DNA of 64,000 nucleotides. It comes from Rhyacichthys aspro. Taxonomy: Eukaryota; Chordata; Actinopteri; Gobiiformes; Rhyacichthyidae. Shown piece by piece: positions 1-10,688 of the stretch. Within the stretch, counting starts at the first letter, position 1, and every line of letters starts with the position of its first letter. The translations under genes were made by a program, and so were the position numbers. The stretch covers positions 16,316,326-16,380,325 of the forward strand of contig CM072156.1 of assembly GCA_036850595.1 (NCBI GenBank), in the 5' to 3' direction. The notes under the pieces were generated by a model. The model was not told the DNA's origin, searched no databases, and saw only the letters and a program-made list of their open reading frames with translations.

Positions 1-692
1 TGATTTCTGTTTTGGAAAACACTATTAAAGAGAGAGAGAAGAAGTATCTGGAGGAGCTGAAGATGAAGAGTCATAAACTGGCCGTCCTGTCTGGGGAGCT
101 CGAGCAGAGGGCCAGCACCATCGCATACCTCACCTCACAACTCCACGCCACCAAGAAAAAACTTTTGGCCGGCAGCTCCTCAGAGGCGAGCCCAAATGTT
201 AGCCCAGTCACCTCGTATAAACCCACCCCTCCCCCTTCCAAAGACAGGCAGCCTGAAACCCCTCGGCGTCGAATGAAGAAAAGCCTGTCCCAACCTCTTC
301 ACCCAGAGCTGACGGAGGTGTACCGGGCCGGACAGGAAGGTAGGAGGATGGTCCTGCGTGAGCCAGTGGACGCCATGCCTGACCCAACTCCTTTCCTGCA
401 GGCCGGCAGAGACTCTCCCGAACCGCAGGTGGTGCGCGAACGCCCCTCCGTCATCCCTCCCATAGCACCGGCAGCCTCGACAGCGCCCCCCCTCGGTGCC
501 ACGGCCAGCCCTCGCCACAGCCCCGCCCGGGACCGTCAGTACAGGGCTCACGTCGGAGTGGCCCACCGCATCCCCCACGGCGCCCCCCCTCCGCTCGCCC
601 CACCACTTGCAGAGTTGGAGACGCTGGCGGTGGACCAGGTGAACGAGGAGAAGGTTGTGAGGAAGCGCTCAGGAGTGGACAGGACAGTTTAA
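1..692 (+). CDS. ccdc92: CCDC92, C-terminal part (last coding exon, 5' partial)
   Basis: The reading frame is open from the window edge, so the gene starts outside to the left. Position 12 is an internal TTG, not a start. The first residues (ENTIKEREKKYLEELK, SHKLAVLSGELEQRASTIAY) are the end of the CCDC92 coiled coil. They are followed by a low-complexity Pro/Ser-rich tail with the family motifs PETPRRRMKKSLS, LREPVDAMPDPTPFL, AHVGVAHRI and a C-terminus ending in SGVDRTV, which closely matches mammalian CCDC92. CCDC92 is a centriole/cilium-associated coiled-coil protein; its biochemical role is poorly defined. About 229 codons are visible, roughly the last two thirds of a protein of about 330 residues. 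The Pro-rich middle (residues about 150-200 of the visible part) is more GC-rich and longer than I recall for mammals. Identity is secure; the missing N-terminus cannot be judged. Confidence 0.93.
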   Translation, partial: ISVLENTIKEREKKYLEELKMKSHKLAVLSGELEQRASTIAYLTSQLHATKKKLLAGSSSEASPNVSPVTSYKPTPPPSKDRQPETPRRRMKKSLSQPLHPELTEVYRAGQEGRRMVLREPVDAMPDPTPFLQAGRDSPEPQVVRERPSVIPPIAPAASTAPPLGATASPRHSPARDRQYRAHVGVAHRIPHGAPPPLAPPLAELETLAVDQVNEEKVVRKRSGVDRTV

Positions 693-1590
693 AGCAGCAC
701 ATCTACTGTATACTCAAGTGTGAGAGCAGGAAGAAGCCTGACCCACTGTGTAGCCTGCTTTTTACGCAACACGCAACATAAAAAAAAGAAAGAAAACGAT
801 TCACCTTTTGTTTTTGGATACCTTGAAGACTTTTTAATCAGTGAAGAAAGTGACTACTACAAAGCATGCCAAATGTTGCTGAACCACTGAGATCTTGTAT
901 CATACACTCTGCTTCCGCTTTCACTTTATTTAGTCCAATGTGGTGCATAAAACAGAATTTCAGCCAAATATCTGCATCAGTGCCTCCTCAGTCGGCTCAA
1001 CTATAGACAAGCTGTGTAACGTAGTCAAGGCTCCTAGTTATCCTCACCTTATCACTGTCTGTACCATCTTCTCAATCCAAACATATCAAACTACCATACA
1101 GATAATTCTTATATCTGCAGCTACTTAGACTAGGGTTAAAATGATTAAATAATATTCCCATGTTTTTGTGATAACAGTATAAAATGTTAAAGGTATGAGC
1201 CGATTAATGTGCAATTGACGTTTGCTGGTGGGTGTAAATCTTAAATGCAGTATGAGATGGTGGTAAAGAGAGTGAAGATTTGCATGTGTGTGTGAGAGAC
1301 TGGTGAGAGATTTAGAAAGAGGTGGTTTAGCTTATTAAATGAAATGATGGTATTTGTGATACCAGGGCATTTTTGAAAACACTGTAATAGGATTTTGTGA
1401 TAATATATCTGTACTTTATAAAGCCTGTACATTTGTAATGATTTTTTTTAATTTATTGTTTAAACAGGGAGAGACCCTGCACTGCACCTGATGAAAGAAA
1501 ACATGACACCAACATAGTAACTCTAACTTAATAACCTGCTTTTCACAGTCACTGTTCATTGACCTACACATCTATACAATAAAGCAATGC
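693..1590 (+). other. ccdc92: ccdc92 3' UTR (inferred)
   Basis: AT-rich noncoding DNA follows the TAA stop. A canonical AATAAA lies at 1578-1583 and is the first convincing polyadenylation signal in the sense direction, giving a 3' UTR of about 0.9 kb. No open frame of note. Confidence 0.5.
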
Positions 1591-2757
1591 CTTTTGATTT
1601 GCCTACTTGTTTTTATATATACATTCTTGAATTAAGTAAACTAGTAAGCACCCAAAAACTCTAAAACAGCCTTATAGCTACCTATCACCAGTTTCTCTAG
1701 GGATAAATAAACTATGTACCTTATGCTGAGTCATCCTACACCACAAATGAGATATGTTAAAAATAACTGTTAGTGTTAAATTAAGTTCATGTGAACATGT
1801 GAAAATAAATAATTGCCTAAATTTCCTGAATTAAAAAGTCCTCTGTTTAATAATGCTAATTTTACTGACGCTCCCTCAAATGACAATAGTGGTTATATAC
1901 CCCATCGCCACTAGGTGTCCCCAGAGATGACATTACCACAACTATCTTCAAAGTCAAGCATTCATTATAAAAGTATTGAGGATTTGCAGTGCTTTAGGAT
2001 TAGCAAATATAAAGGGTGAACACATCTTTCATCCCACTTAGTAACAGCATTGTCAACCCAACATTATTTGTAAGACAAACCACACAAATGATTAAAATAA
2101 ATTTATTTTAAGAGAAATTTGGATAACATAAAGCAGGCGTCCCTCTTCACAGAGGTGGCGTCCGGTGGCACTCATTATTCATACAGTTGTAATAAATCAT
2201 TTGGCATATTTGGTTTATTTTTGTTTCATTTACAATAAGAAGGCCACTCATTATACTTTACTGGACTGACACATATAGACATTTACAACCATCAAACACT
2301 ATAAAATACAAACAACCACAATTTGACAAAGCAACAAGATAGTTGCTCTTGTCAAAATCACCACAAACTAAAAACATTCATTGTGATAGCACCAAAGAGC
2401 ATATTTTAGAGATAAAATTCCCACATTTGATTTACTTAGAGCTCAAAGATTTGAGGAAATAGGATCAGTTTATAAAATAAAAAAAATGCTTTTTGGCCTG
2501 CCCTCACAATAAATGCATTTTTTTCCTGATGAAAAGTGCCTTATATTTTTATTACTGTCGTACAGATGATTTTTAACCCTATAGTTTCAATTTCTGATAA
2601 CTCCATAGATATAAATGTTTTAATTCCTTGAAGCAGACTTTGAAACTTGTTGTGCTGTGCTACTGCGCAGGCTCGAATCTTTTGGCAGGTGAAGTCATCT
2701 TCTTTTGTTGTAAACCTGTGTAGAATAAACAAGTAATATGGATTGATGGACTGATGG
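1591..2757. other. ccdc92-chmp7 convergent intergenic interval with chmp7 3' UTR
   Basis: The two genes converge here. On the minus strand an AATAAA (plus-strand tttatt at 2102-2107) is a plausible chmp7 polyadenylation signal, making 2090-2757 its 3' UTR. Between about 1591 and 2090 I see only AT-rich DNA with no gene. A weak CTCF-like string (CCACTAGGTGTCCC, near 1909) is noted but not called. Confidence 0.4.
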
Positions 2758-5231
2758 TTAACTGAACAAAAGTCTGGACAATGAGGTGATCAGACCTGAA
2801 TCTCTAAGGGTTAAATTATTCAGCTCTTCCTCCAGGTGCTTAGTGGTAATATTCAAGAGGTTTTGAGGCACAGCAGGCAAAGAGCTGAGCAGGTCAGAGC
2901 CTGGTAGGTTCCACTCTCTGGAAGGCTGCAGCTGGTCTGAGGGAACTTTGGGTAAACCTGAGGCAATATCAGGCTGGGACTCTTCCAACAAAGACTTGAG
3001 TTCCTCCTCCAGAGCATCCATATCTTCATCTGCAGCAGAACATTACAAATTTAGATCATTTACAGCATGAATAATAGAAAACAATCTATATGAAAAATAC
3101 ACAGAATGACAGACCTGCACTAGTCACGCCAGTAGAAAGAGTCTGGTTCACTTCATCTTGAGTGTCACACAACTGATTTTATGATGGAAAACAAATACAA
3201 AGCATGAATTAAAATAGAAAATAAAACACTCAAAAATACATTATTTTCAACTAAACAAGTACTTCTTGGATTTGATCCACAAGACTCTCAGCTCGTTCCA
3301 CAGTCACATCCTTAAGAGAGAGACGCAGAGCAGCCACTCCGGCTTGATATGCTTGCATGACCTGCAAAACACACACCTATTGCACAGAGAGCACTGACAC
3401 ACACCACTGTAGGTTTGAAGCCTTTCTCACCATCTTATCAGTCTGTGACTGAGCTATTCTGTCCAGGATTCCTCTAATGGTCTCCAGTTTGGCAAACAAG
3501 TTGTCTGCCTTTTTCTCAACCCTCTTACGACCTCTCAGGCACCTCAGAGCCTGTTGAAAAGACATACGTAAACAGTTAAGTTTATCATATTATTAAACAA
3601 ATTAAACTAATCAAAGATCCACATTCTCTGGTTAAGAGACTTCTAAAAAAACACAGAGAACCTTTATAGCTTGCTTATTTTTGGATAGTGGAAGCAAAAC
3701 TCTTACACTGTCAAAGCTGCCTGTCTATGCAGCAAACAGAGAATAGTGTATTTATTGTTTACTGACCATATGTTATTACTATGTTGTGCTGGTGCTATGA
3801 TTTTCAAAAATCTAGTGAATTTACCACAGTTAAGACTAACCTGAGATTTCTTTCCTTCACGGAGCAGAAGCCTTGCTTCCTCTTTGCACCTGCACGCAAG
3901 AAAATTCATTACAGTGAGTTCATTTAGCCACTAAAAGATGACCTCTAAATTTGAAAAAAAAAGAATGAACTTTAATATAAGCATACTTGTCAGCCTCAAA
4001 GCCCAGTTTCTCCACCCGCTCTCCAAGCAGCTTCTCACTGCGCTGGAGCTGGTAGATGCCTATATCCACATCATTGACTGGAGAGACACGATCCTGTCCG
4101 GGCTGACTGAATTTAACAATCTGTGGAGTTAACATAGAGACATATTAAACATGACAGCTTAGACAACAGGCTTTTGATTATATATTATCCATTATAGGTA
4201 TCAAAAGCGTCACTCACTACACCTTTTCTCCTTCATGGAGGGAAACCATAACTTGTTTGTCCCTCTGCAGCTGCAGAAGAGCCATGCAGAGGGTGCTCTC
4301 ATCTGCACATACACCAGAAGAGAGGGCACAGAGCTCTTGAAATGACAGGATGGAGCAGCTTGCAAACTCACTGCTACGATACGCCCTAAGTAATTCAACT
4401 GCTTTCTCCTGGAACATAATGTGATAGTTAGAGAAGTAAAGAAAACCATTCTCCTATGGAAATAAAAACATGAAAACAGTGTGTTAAACAAACCTTCACT
4501 AGTTCAATCACAACAAAAGACTCTTCTAAAGGCACACGACTGCTTCCTAGAAGAGTAGAGAAGGTCCATTTGATAGGCTTGACCAACAGCAGCCCCACGC
4601 CCCACGACAGCCAGCCACAGTCCACATTGGCAGCAAACTCTGACTCCCTCTGGATCTTCCCACACCTTTAAAATATGAGAGTAAAATCATTTCTGAGACA
4701 ATGACAGTCTCCAGAGGTAGGTAGAGTGAAACACAGTAGCATGTGGTAATAACAGTGGAGCTCCAGTGCAAATGATGACATGATCAAACGTTAGTACACC
4801 TCCTTATAAGAGCGTTTGTGTTTCAGTTTAGAATACTTTTTGTAAAATGAAGGATTGTTTTAGCATACTTAATATTGTAAGACCACTGTCAAGCAAGTAG
4901 TAGCTTCATGGGAAATAACACTGTCGTCATTGCCCATAATTAGCTACAGCCCAGGGGACAGTATTTACCTGGACATGGACTGGAGCACCGTGGGCAAACC
5001 AAGAGGGCATTTTTCTTTCCTTCTGAAGGTTTTGTTCAGGTCTTGCAGATTGACGCAGACTGTACCTCTGTCTCTGCAGCTCTGTGTAATCAGGGAGGTC
5101 CAGAAGTCCATTTTACTATCCCAGTCTGTTGTGTTTACTTCTCTGTTCTCCTTAAAGTCGGAAAAAAGAAAATTCATTCGCTCGTCGTCGTCCCACTCGG
5201 CTGGCAGAACCATTTTGGTGGATGTAAACAT
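2758..5231 (-). CDS. chmp7: CHMP7, ESCRT-III component of nuclear-envelope sealing
   Basis: Nine coding exons on the minus strand: 4969-5231, 4494-4665, 4223-4408, 3987-4120, 3841-3889, 3431-3550, 3263-3361, 3115-3172, 2758-3029. They sum to 1353 bases, 450 aa plus stop; human CHMP7 is 453 aa. The N-terminus (EWDDDERMNFLFSDFK, NTTDWDSKM, GLPTVLQ) and the WLSWGVGLLLVKPIKW segment match the two winged-helix domains (residues about 1-210). KVSPVNDVDIGIYQL-type sequence opens the SNF7-like core (about 220-360; QTDKM, AYQAGVAALRLS, CDTQDEVNQTL). The acidic C-terminus (LEEELKSLLEE, LEEELNNLTL) resembles the ESCRT-III regulatory tail. Known role: it binds LEM2 at the reforming nuclear envelope and nucleates ESCRT-III with CHMP4B and VPS4. 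Two starts are possible, Met1 at 5231 or Met7 at 5213; the latter sits nearer the conserved domain. In human the gene also lies on 8p. Confidence 0.95.
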
Positions 5232-6654
5232 TTGCTATGATCGACTTTAAACTTTAAAATCCTATTTTTGGCTCGTTGTGACTGCCTATCTAGCCTCTGA
5301 CAGTTAGCTTAGCCTTTCCTACAGTAGCACCTAATAGGAAATTACCCCTTAACCGGAGAAGTAATTTAGATATAGGTTAAAATATGACGCAGACAAACCG
5401 AAGTGGTGGGTTTCATGCTATGACACGAGTTTAAATGAATTCCTCATTGTATCATAAAGAGAGAAAGTTTGTGTGCTACTGTGTTAGCGTATCACACGTC
5501 AACAACAATGTTTAGCAGCGTTGGGTAATTTGATAAGCACCGATAGAATGGGCGGTGCTAACTGTTCCAGTGTGCGCCTACATTACAGACCATGACCGAG
5601 ACACGCACTAAAACAAAACAAACGCATCAACAAAACGGCTCACCGATATCAAGAGCGCACCTTTATTGCGCATCTGAGTGCTTCTACCCTTAATAGGTAA
5701 ATTAATGTTGCAAAAAAATACCTACATTTCACAACCACTCGTAAATGCCAAAAAACAAACAAACAAACAAACAAAAAAATAGTTATCTACCCATTATTAA
5801 AAAGTGAAAACATTAAATTCAAGAGAAAAATAAACAACTGTAATATTTCTAGCACTACAGTGCTATTTCTGTGGCCTATAGGTCTATTAAAAGCAAAACT
5901 TACTAAGTAAACACATATGCAATATTATAAATCAAAGCTTATATTGTAATTGGGATACCAATTACTAACCCTAACCAAAAAAAGAAAAAAAGAAAAATAG
6001 AAGGTGGGTCAATATCACTATAAAGTGCCTTTGGTGTCCCGATCAAAATCACCCAATCATCATGAACATATTATAAAATAATGAAATCTAAGGTTTTGTT
6101 ATAAATGACCAAACATTTACACACTCACATCAGTGCAATGAAAAGTCTCCTAAAATGCATTTCCCTCATTTTATACCATTTTCTTTGAGTGGGTGGATGT
6201 GATTTTGGCATTGAAGTTAAGTCATGTTGACTCATGACCTTAGCCAAGGGCCACATTAGAACCTGGGACTCTTGTGGAGGGCCGGGGGAAAACACAGTGA
6301 ACTCACACTCAATAAAAACACATAGTGTTTAAAGTTTAAACTGTAAGCAAAAATATGTGAAATATATGCCACTGTCACAGCTGCATTATCCTCTGTTTTA
6401 AATCCACTCTTTTCATTTTGTTCTAAAACCAGGCCTGGCTCAACATGTGTATTGAGACCTAAGAAAATTACTAAAAAACACTAATGTAGAAACACTAATG
6501 ATAACAGCTCCTTCCTTGCTCCATGCGGCAGCATCCAAACAAGGCCTAAACCAAGAAATCAGAATTCATCCTCAAAACATTTACCAGGAACATAATACAC
6601 TTTTAACAATAACTTCCCAGCTTCCCCTCAACACACACAAATACCTGTCTAACC
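5232..6654. other. chmp7 upstream region, no gene seen
   Basis: Promoter side of chmp7, then AT-rich DNA with A-rich runs near 5755-5780 and 5975-5998. I see no exon. Position 6214-6245 carries a 32-base string that recurs at 7000-7032 (see findings). Confidence 0.4.
6214..6245 (+). repeat. Direct repeat copy A (about 32 bp)
   Basis: Reads aagttaagtcatgttgactc followed by atgaccttagcc. A second copy at 7000-7032 differs at only a few positions and is in the same orientation. Spacing is about 786 bases. Confidence 0.6.
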
Positions 6655-6954
6655 TTTCCTGACACAAGCCTCCTGAGGGCCGGACAGGTGTGTGTCGAGG
6701 GCCTGATGTGGCCCCCGGGCCTTAAAATGCTTGGCAAGGCCTAGTGCTTTTCTACAGTCAGAGACTCCCCCATCTCTCCTGAAACTTGGGCGGGGGGCCG
6801 GCCACAGAGTGGGGGGAAGTGTCCGGAAGACACTTTTTCAAAGCCTGACTAAGAGCCACCCCTGCGGGGGGACTCGACTCAAGCCTGCTGCCCTGGGCCC
6901 GGGGCAGTATGGTGAAACCAGCTGAGCGGAGGATCCCCGCTCTTCCACACGGGC

Positions 6955-7002
6955 TACCTGCTTGATCCTGCTATAGTACTATGTTTTATGCTTGTCTCAA
7001 AG
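6955..7002 (+). pseudogene. Relic of the 18S rRNA 5' end
   Basis: The string tacctgcttgatcctgc (6955-6971) differs by one base from the universal eukaryotic 18S rRNA 5' terminus (tacctggttgatcctgc). It is followed after a disturbed stretch of 16 bases by atgcttgtctcaaag (6988-7002), which is exactly the next conserved 18S block. In intact 18S these two blocks are closer together and are followed by conserved sequence that is absent here. The segment is therefore a short, mutated rDNA fragment and not a functional rRNA gene. Confidence 0.75.
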
Positions 7003-7032
7003 GTTAGGTCATGTTGACTGATGAACTTAGCC
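7000..7032 (+). repeat. Direct repeat copy B (about 33 bp)
   Basis: Reads aaggttaggtcatgttgact followed by gatgaacttagcc; near-copy of 6214-6245. It starts exactly at the end of the 18S-like block. Confidence 0.6.
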
Positions 7033-7600
7033 TGGGCCGGAGAACTGACCGCCGGGGAGAGCTCTCTGCCACTTGGCGGGCCCGCGCGCTTAGCTCCGAG
7101 GGCATGCCCTGTTCTGACCCGGGCTTAACAGGATGGAGCGCCTGTGAGGTCCTTTATCATACTTGAAACCTGTCTCTGAGTTTGTGTCCACACGAAACAA
7201 GCGCATAAGCGCCTGTGAAATTTCCCGAAAGATGGCCTGAATTATGTATGGGTTACCATGTCCCCGTAGAAATAACTCATATCCATGTAGAATCAACCAA
7301 ACACAACCGTAGAAAAAGAGAGATGGAGGGGGAAGAAGGGCTCAAAGGGTGGAGTGGTGGGGGGGCTTAACCTTGGATGAAGGAGCGGATGTTGTGGGCT
7401 ATACGCCGGGGAGTGCGCCCCGGGCCTGGCTCCTGCTCTAAGTTCTGTCACGGAGTACCAAGGGCACAAAGTTTTAAGTGTGTGTGTGTGTGTGTGTATA
7501 GAACTAGGGGCTGAGCCTGGGCCTGGATGTGGAGCACGGGTCTAGGCTTGGCCCTCTGATGTGTTCAGAGTGAGAGAGAAAAAAAACCCTCGGCGCCTAA

Positions 7601-8331
7601 TGGGTTCATTCAGTTGCACCCCCATGGACCACCACAAAATGTTACTACATAATAGGTTTAATGAAGAAGTTGTATTTTTGCAAATATGTTTCTTTCTTGG
7701 CCCGACCAAACCCTAGGACTTGTGGAGGATATTTTTCTGTCTGTACTGGTTTATAGTGACACCTTTTTAAAATGTGGTGTACAAAGAAAAAAGCTATTTC
7801 TCTATGGACACCTTTAATGGTAGCAATTCATTACATTACCTTTATTTACAACAAACAAATCAGCCATTTTGACTTACAACAGAATTTCAGAAATTTCAGT
7901 CGTCCCCTTTTTCAGTCTTAGTTTGCTTGAATACAACAGACTAATATAAACACCAAACTCTCATCCAGCATTAAAGAGCTCTCACACACCTTTGCTTTTG
8001 TGGACAATTCTGCTAAAATTGGTCAAATAAATCAAGTTTTGATCTGAGTTGTATATGACATTTGAAAGTAAAAACAAAAAATCTTTTGGTGCAAACATTA
8101 CAATAGTAAATGGTAAATTTACAATAGTGTCATTTACCATTTGGCAGTGTAAAAATAAAATTAATTTCAAGAGGTTGTTTATCCAAAACATGCTAAAATC
8201 ATCTGGAAAGTTTTAGGTGCACATTTGAAATGACAGATCAGTGAAGGGGTCTCTTTTGTTTGGTGTTTTTGGGAGTCACTTTCCTTTAGTACAGTCTCAC
8301 ACTCTTTGTGAATTGTTAGTTCTCATGAGTC
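7601..8331. other. AT-rich intergenic DNA
   Basis: No gene seen. It contains a perfect 11-base inverted repeat (arms 8108-8118 and 8132-8142, aaatggtaaat / atttaccattt, 13-base loop), able to form a small AT-rich hairpin. Confidence 0.4.
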
Positions 8332-9256
8332 TCAGACCAGAGATGTGCTACTCTCAGGGTTGACCCTGACCGGTCTGGTACTCTTCCTCAGGTCTAGCCG
8401 GTTTGCCTACGCTCTCCTCAAACCTGAGCTCTAACCACAGGCAGCACCATGAAACTCTTCTTCACCGGGTCTTGCTCACAGCGGAGACTGTAGTCCTCAT
8501 GCTGCACAGCGACCAGGACCATCTCCAGCAGAACCACGTGCAGCTCAGGGAAGTACAGCTTCAGGCCCTCTTCCAAGAAGCTCATCATCTGCTTTGTGAA
8601 GGCCACAATGGTGTAGCTCAGGTTCACCCAGTAGTCTTCTCCTGTGTACGGCTCCAAGCTGGTGATGCCACAGCTACGCATCTCATCCTGAAAACACAAC
8701 CACAGGTGATTAACTCCAACTCTCATTTCTGCTGTTGTATCTGAAATTTACATTACAAATGCTCATAGTCAGCATCTAGCATTATCAGGTTTTCAGTCTA
8801 CCTTAAGTTTGGCCAGAGCCTCAGGCGTCATGAGGTTCATCCTCCTCCACATTTCCTCTGAGTTTCTGTGCTTCGTGGCTTCCATGATGATGTCCTTATA
8901 ACTCTGCAGGGCTGCCTTAATGTCTCTGACCAGCAGAGACTGCAGCGTGAAGGTCAGGTCCAGGCCGATCTCAGTCAGCTGCTCACAGTGCTCCTTGGCC
9001 TTTTTAACACACTCTGCTGCAGTGGACAGGCTCTCTTTACTCTTTACACCTGTGAAACACAACAGCTTATCTTAGTGGACTGTCCAGATTTCTTTTTAGT
9101 CTTACTAACTTTACCCCCAGCGTCTTCTTCCTACCTGTTTGCTGGAGGCATCCACAAACATCCTCATGGCTGATCCGGACCAGACCACAAAGGCCGAGTA
9201 GCAGCCTGTGTTTCCTGCAAAGTCCATTTCAAATTCTTTGTCTGTCTCTAACAGAA
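8332..9256 (-). pseudogene. exoc8: exoc8 (Exo84) C-terminal fragment, decayed
   Basis: Minus-strand similarity to the last third of EXOC8, the Exo84 subunit of the exocyst vesicle-tethering complex. Blocks read in order are ETDKEFEMDFAG, CYSAFVVW, FVDASSKQ, SKESLSTAAECVKKAKEHC, ATKHRNSEEMWRRMNLMTP, PYTGEDYWVNLSYTIVAFTK, LKLYFPELHVVLLE, VAVQHEDYSLRCEQDP, and after frame changes FEESVGKPA and VRVNPESSTSLV plus stop at 8332-8334. Two short intron-like gaps with GT-AG ends interrupt it: about 9053-9122 and 8689-8801. There are in-frame deletions after VVLLE and after KKSF and at least two frameshifts near 8400-8440. The N-terminal two thirds, including the PH domain, is missing. The coding pieces are too damaged to encode exocyst protein. 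The functional gene must be elsewhere. Confidence 0.88.
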
Positions 9257-9712
9257 GGGTCCGCGGGAGGGGTGGCTCCGCTGTTGGCACGAGTTACAGT
9301 AAAACACGTCGCACTGCTCACACATCACGGTCGCGTCCACTGGGCTGCAGTCGCACAGCTGGCACTTTACGGCCGTGGATGAGGCGGAACCGGCGCCACC
9401 TCGGTTCTGCTAATACCGTGTTCCTCGAGAAGCCCCTGAGCCCCCGCTCGTCCAGACTCACGCTCCGGTGACACAGCCGACCCTCACGCCGTTGGGAGAC
9501 TTGAGCTGGCAGGACGTGTAGGGACCGTAGTCGCTGTCCGTCTCGCTGTACAGACTCATCTTGTCCATGTCCAAGTAGTCGTAGTGCGAGCTGCCCGAGG
9601 CTCTGCTCGAAACCGTGATGCTCCAAGCACACGTTGTGTGAACACGGCAGCAAAATGGGCTCCTTGAACAGAGAACCGCACACCTCTTCCTCTTCCTTAA
9701 CTCTTCCTCCAT
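9241..9712 (-). pseudogene. trim67: trim67 (TRIM9/67-type E3 ligase) exon 1 fragment, decayed
   Basis: Minus-strand similarity to the first exon of TRIM67, an E3 ubiquitin ligase of the TRIM9/67 class. Recognisable blocks occur in three different frames: MEEEL at 9698-9712; RING part CGSLFKEPILLPCSHNVCL; linker DKMSLYSETDSDYGPYTS and LKSPNGVRV; CHRSVSLDERGLRGFSRN; and B-box 1 CQLCDCSPVDATVMCEQCD with FYCNSCQQRSHPSRGPF. Family RING residues after HNVCL are deleted, long linkers are shortened, and frame changes lie between the blocks. The reading frame stops right after the B-box at TAG near 9247. The rest of the gene (B-box 2, coiled coil, COS, FN3, SPRY) is absent here. Homology then passes directly into the exoc8 relic. 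TRIM9 is a close alternative, but the linker best fits TRIM67 as I recall it. Confidence 0.83.
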
Positions 9713-10688
9713 GGCTCCTGTCTTGTGTGAGGGCAGGAGGCAGAAGCTGCTTCAGTGAAAACACTGAGCAGCTCCCAGAGCATGCGCGGAGAGGAGGGGT
9801 GGAGGTTTTGAGGGGCCAGTGTTTTGAATTAGCCCTTTAGACACCGAGGTTTATTGCTGGTCGCTAGCTCCCCCGTGTTACTGCCCCCGTCTAAAATAAA
9901 GTTTAAGGGAGGACCAAGCTCCATGAGCCTGGCATAGAACCACGGCCTCACAAGGGCTCTGGATCCACTCAAAACTGGCTAAAAAGAGCGAGACTGGACG
10001 CCCCTGGGCCCGCAGTAAAGAGGAGGGGGGATGTCCGGAACACATATTGTTTCATATGAGTTTATTGAAAACTGCTTCAGATAATCTGGTGAACAGAGGG
10101 ATTCTTGTACAGTCAGCCATGACTCTTTTACACTTCCACACAAGACATGTGTTTTGGTTTTTTAATGAACATAAAACCCCAGCAAATACACGTAGCAAAA
10201 ATAAAACAAACAAACAGACAAGGCAAAATCCATGAAGACATTAGGAAAAGTGAACAGTCATAATAAATAACCAGTTTGAAGTCAATATTTCAGATTCATT
10301 GTTGCACAACAAATACCATATCCACAACTGTATACATCAGTATACTGTAAATATAATAAATATAAGGTATTGCAGTGATACATATTGCTTGTTTTACATT
10401 CATCCAGCGTCATGCAAACTGCTCCACAGATACACAGTTATTACACCCCCCACAGTATACAGTTTTTAAGATTTAGTAGATGCTCATGCACATCATTGTT
10501 CACATTAGTCAGGTAAAGCATAGCACAAATGCTGCTGTGACATCGGCAGTTATACTGTCATGTTGTATTAATACATGTTAAGATGGTATGTTCATTCATA
10601 TCAGAATAAGCATTAATTATTTGTCTCCCTTTTTGCAGATTTGTACATTTGGCACGTGTTCACATAATGTATACTGACTGTAACATGT
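9713..10688 (-). other. lgi3: Gap and lgi3 3' UTR
   Basis: The lgi3 stop is at 10689. Downstream in the gene's sense, a canonical AATAAA (plus-strand tttatt at 10061-10066) suggests a 3' UTR of about 0.63 kb (10050-10688). The remaining 9713-10050 shows no gene. Confidence 0.5.

Larger units (their letters stand above)
6655..7600 (+). other. GC-rich patch, possibly ribosomal-DNA spacer derived
   Basis: This stretch is clearly more GC-rich than its surroundings (runs such as gggcggggggccggcc near 6788 and gcgggcccgcgcgc near 7076). It holds no convincing protein gene. A short segment inside it (6955-7002) resembles the start of 18S rRNA, so the sequence before it may be derived from the 5' external transcribed spacer; that extension is inference from position and base composition. 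A (TG) run sits at about 7481-7498. It ends near 7600 where AT-rich DNA resumes. Confidence 0.4.

Noticed and set aside
12..14. TTG as a start codon for the first gene
   Set aside because: The frame is open to the window edge and the upstream codons match the internal CCDC92 sequence, so this is an internal leucine.
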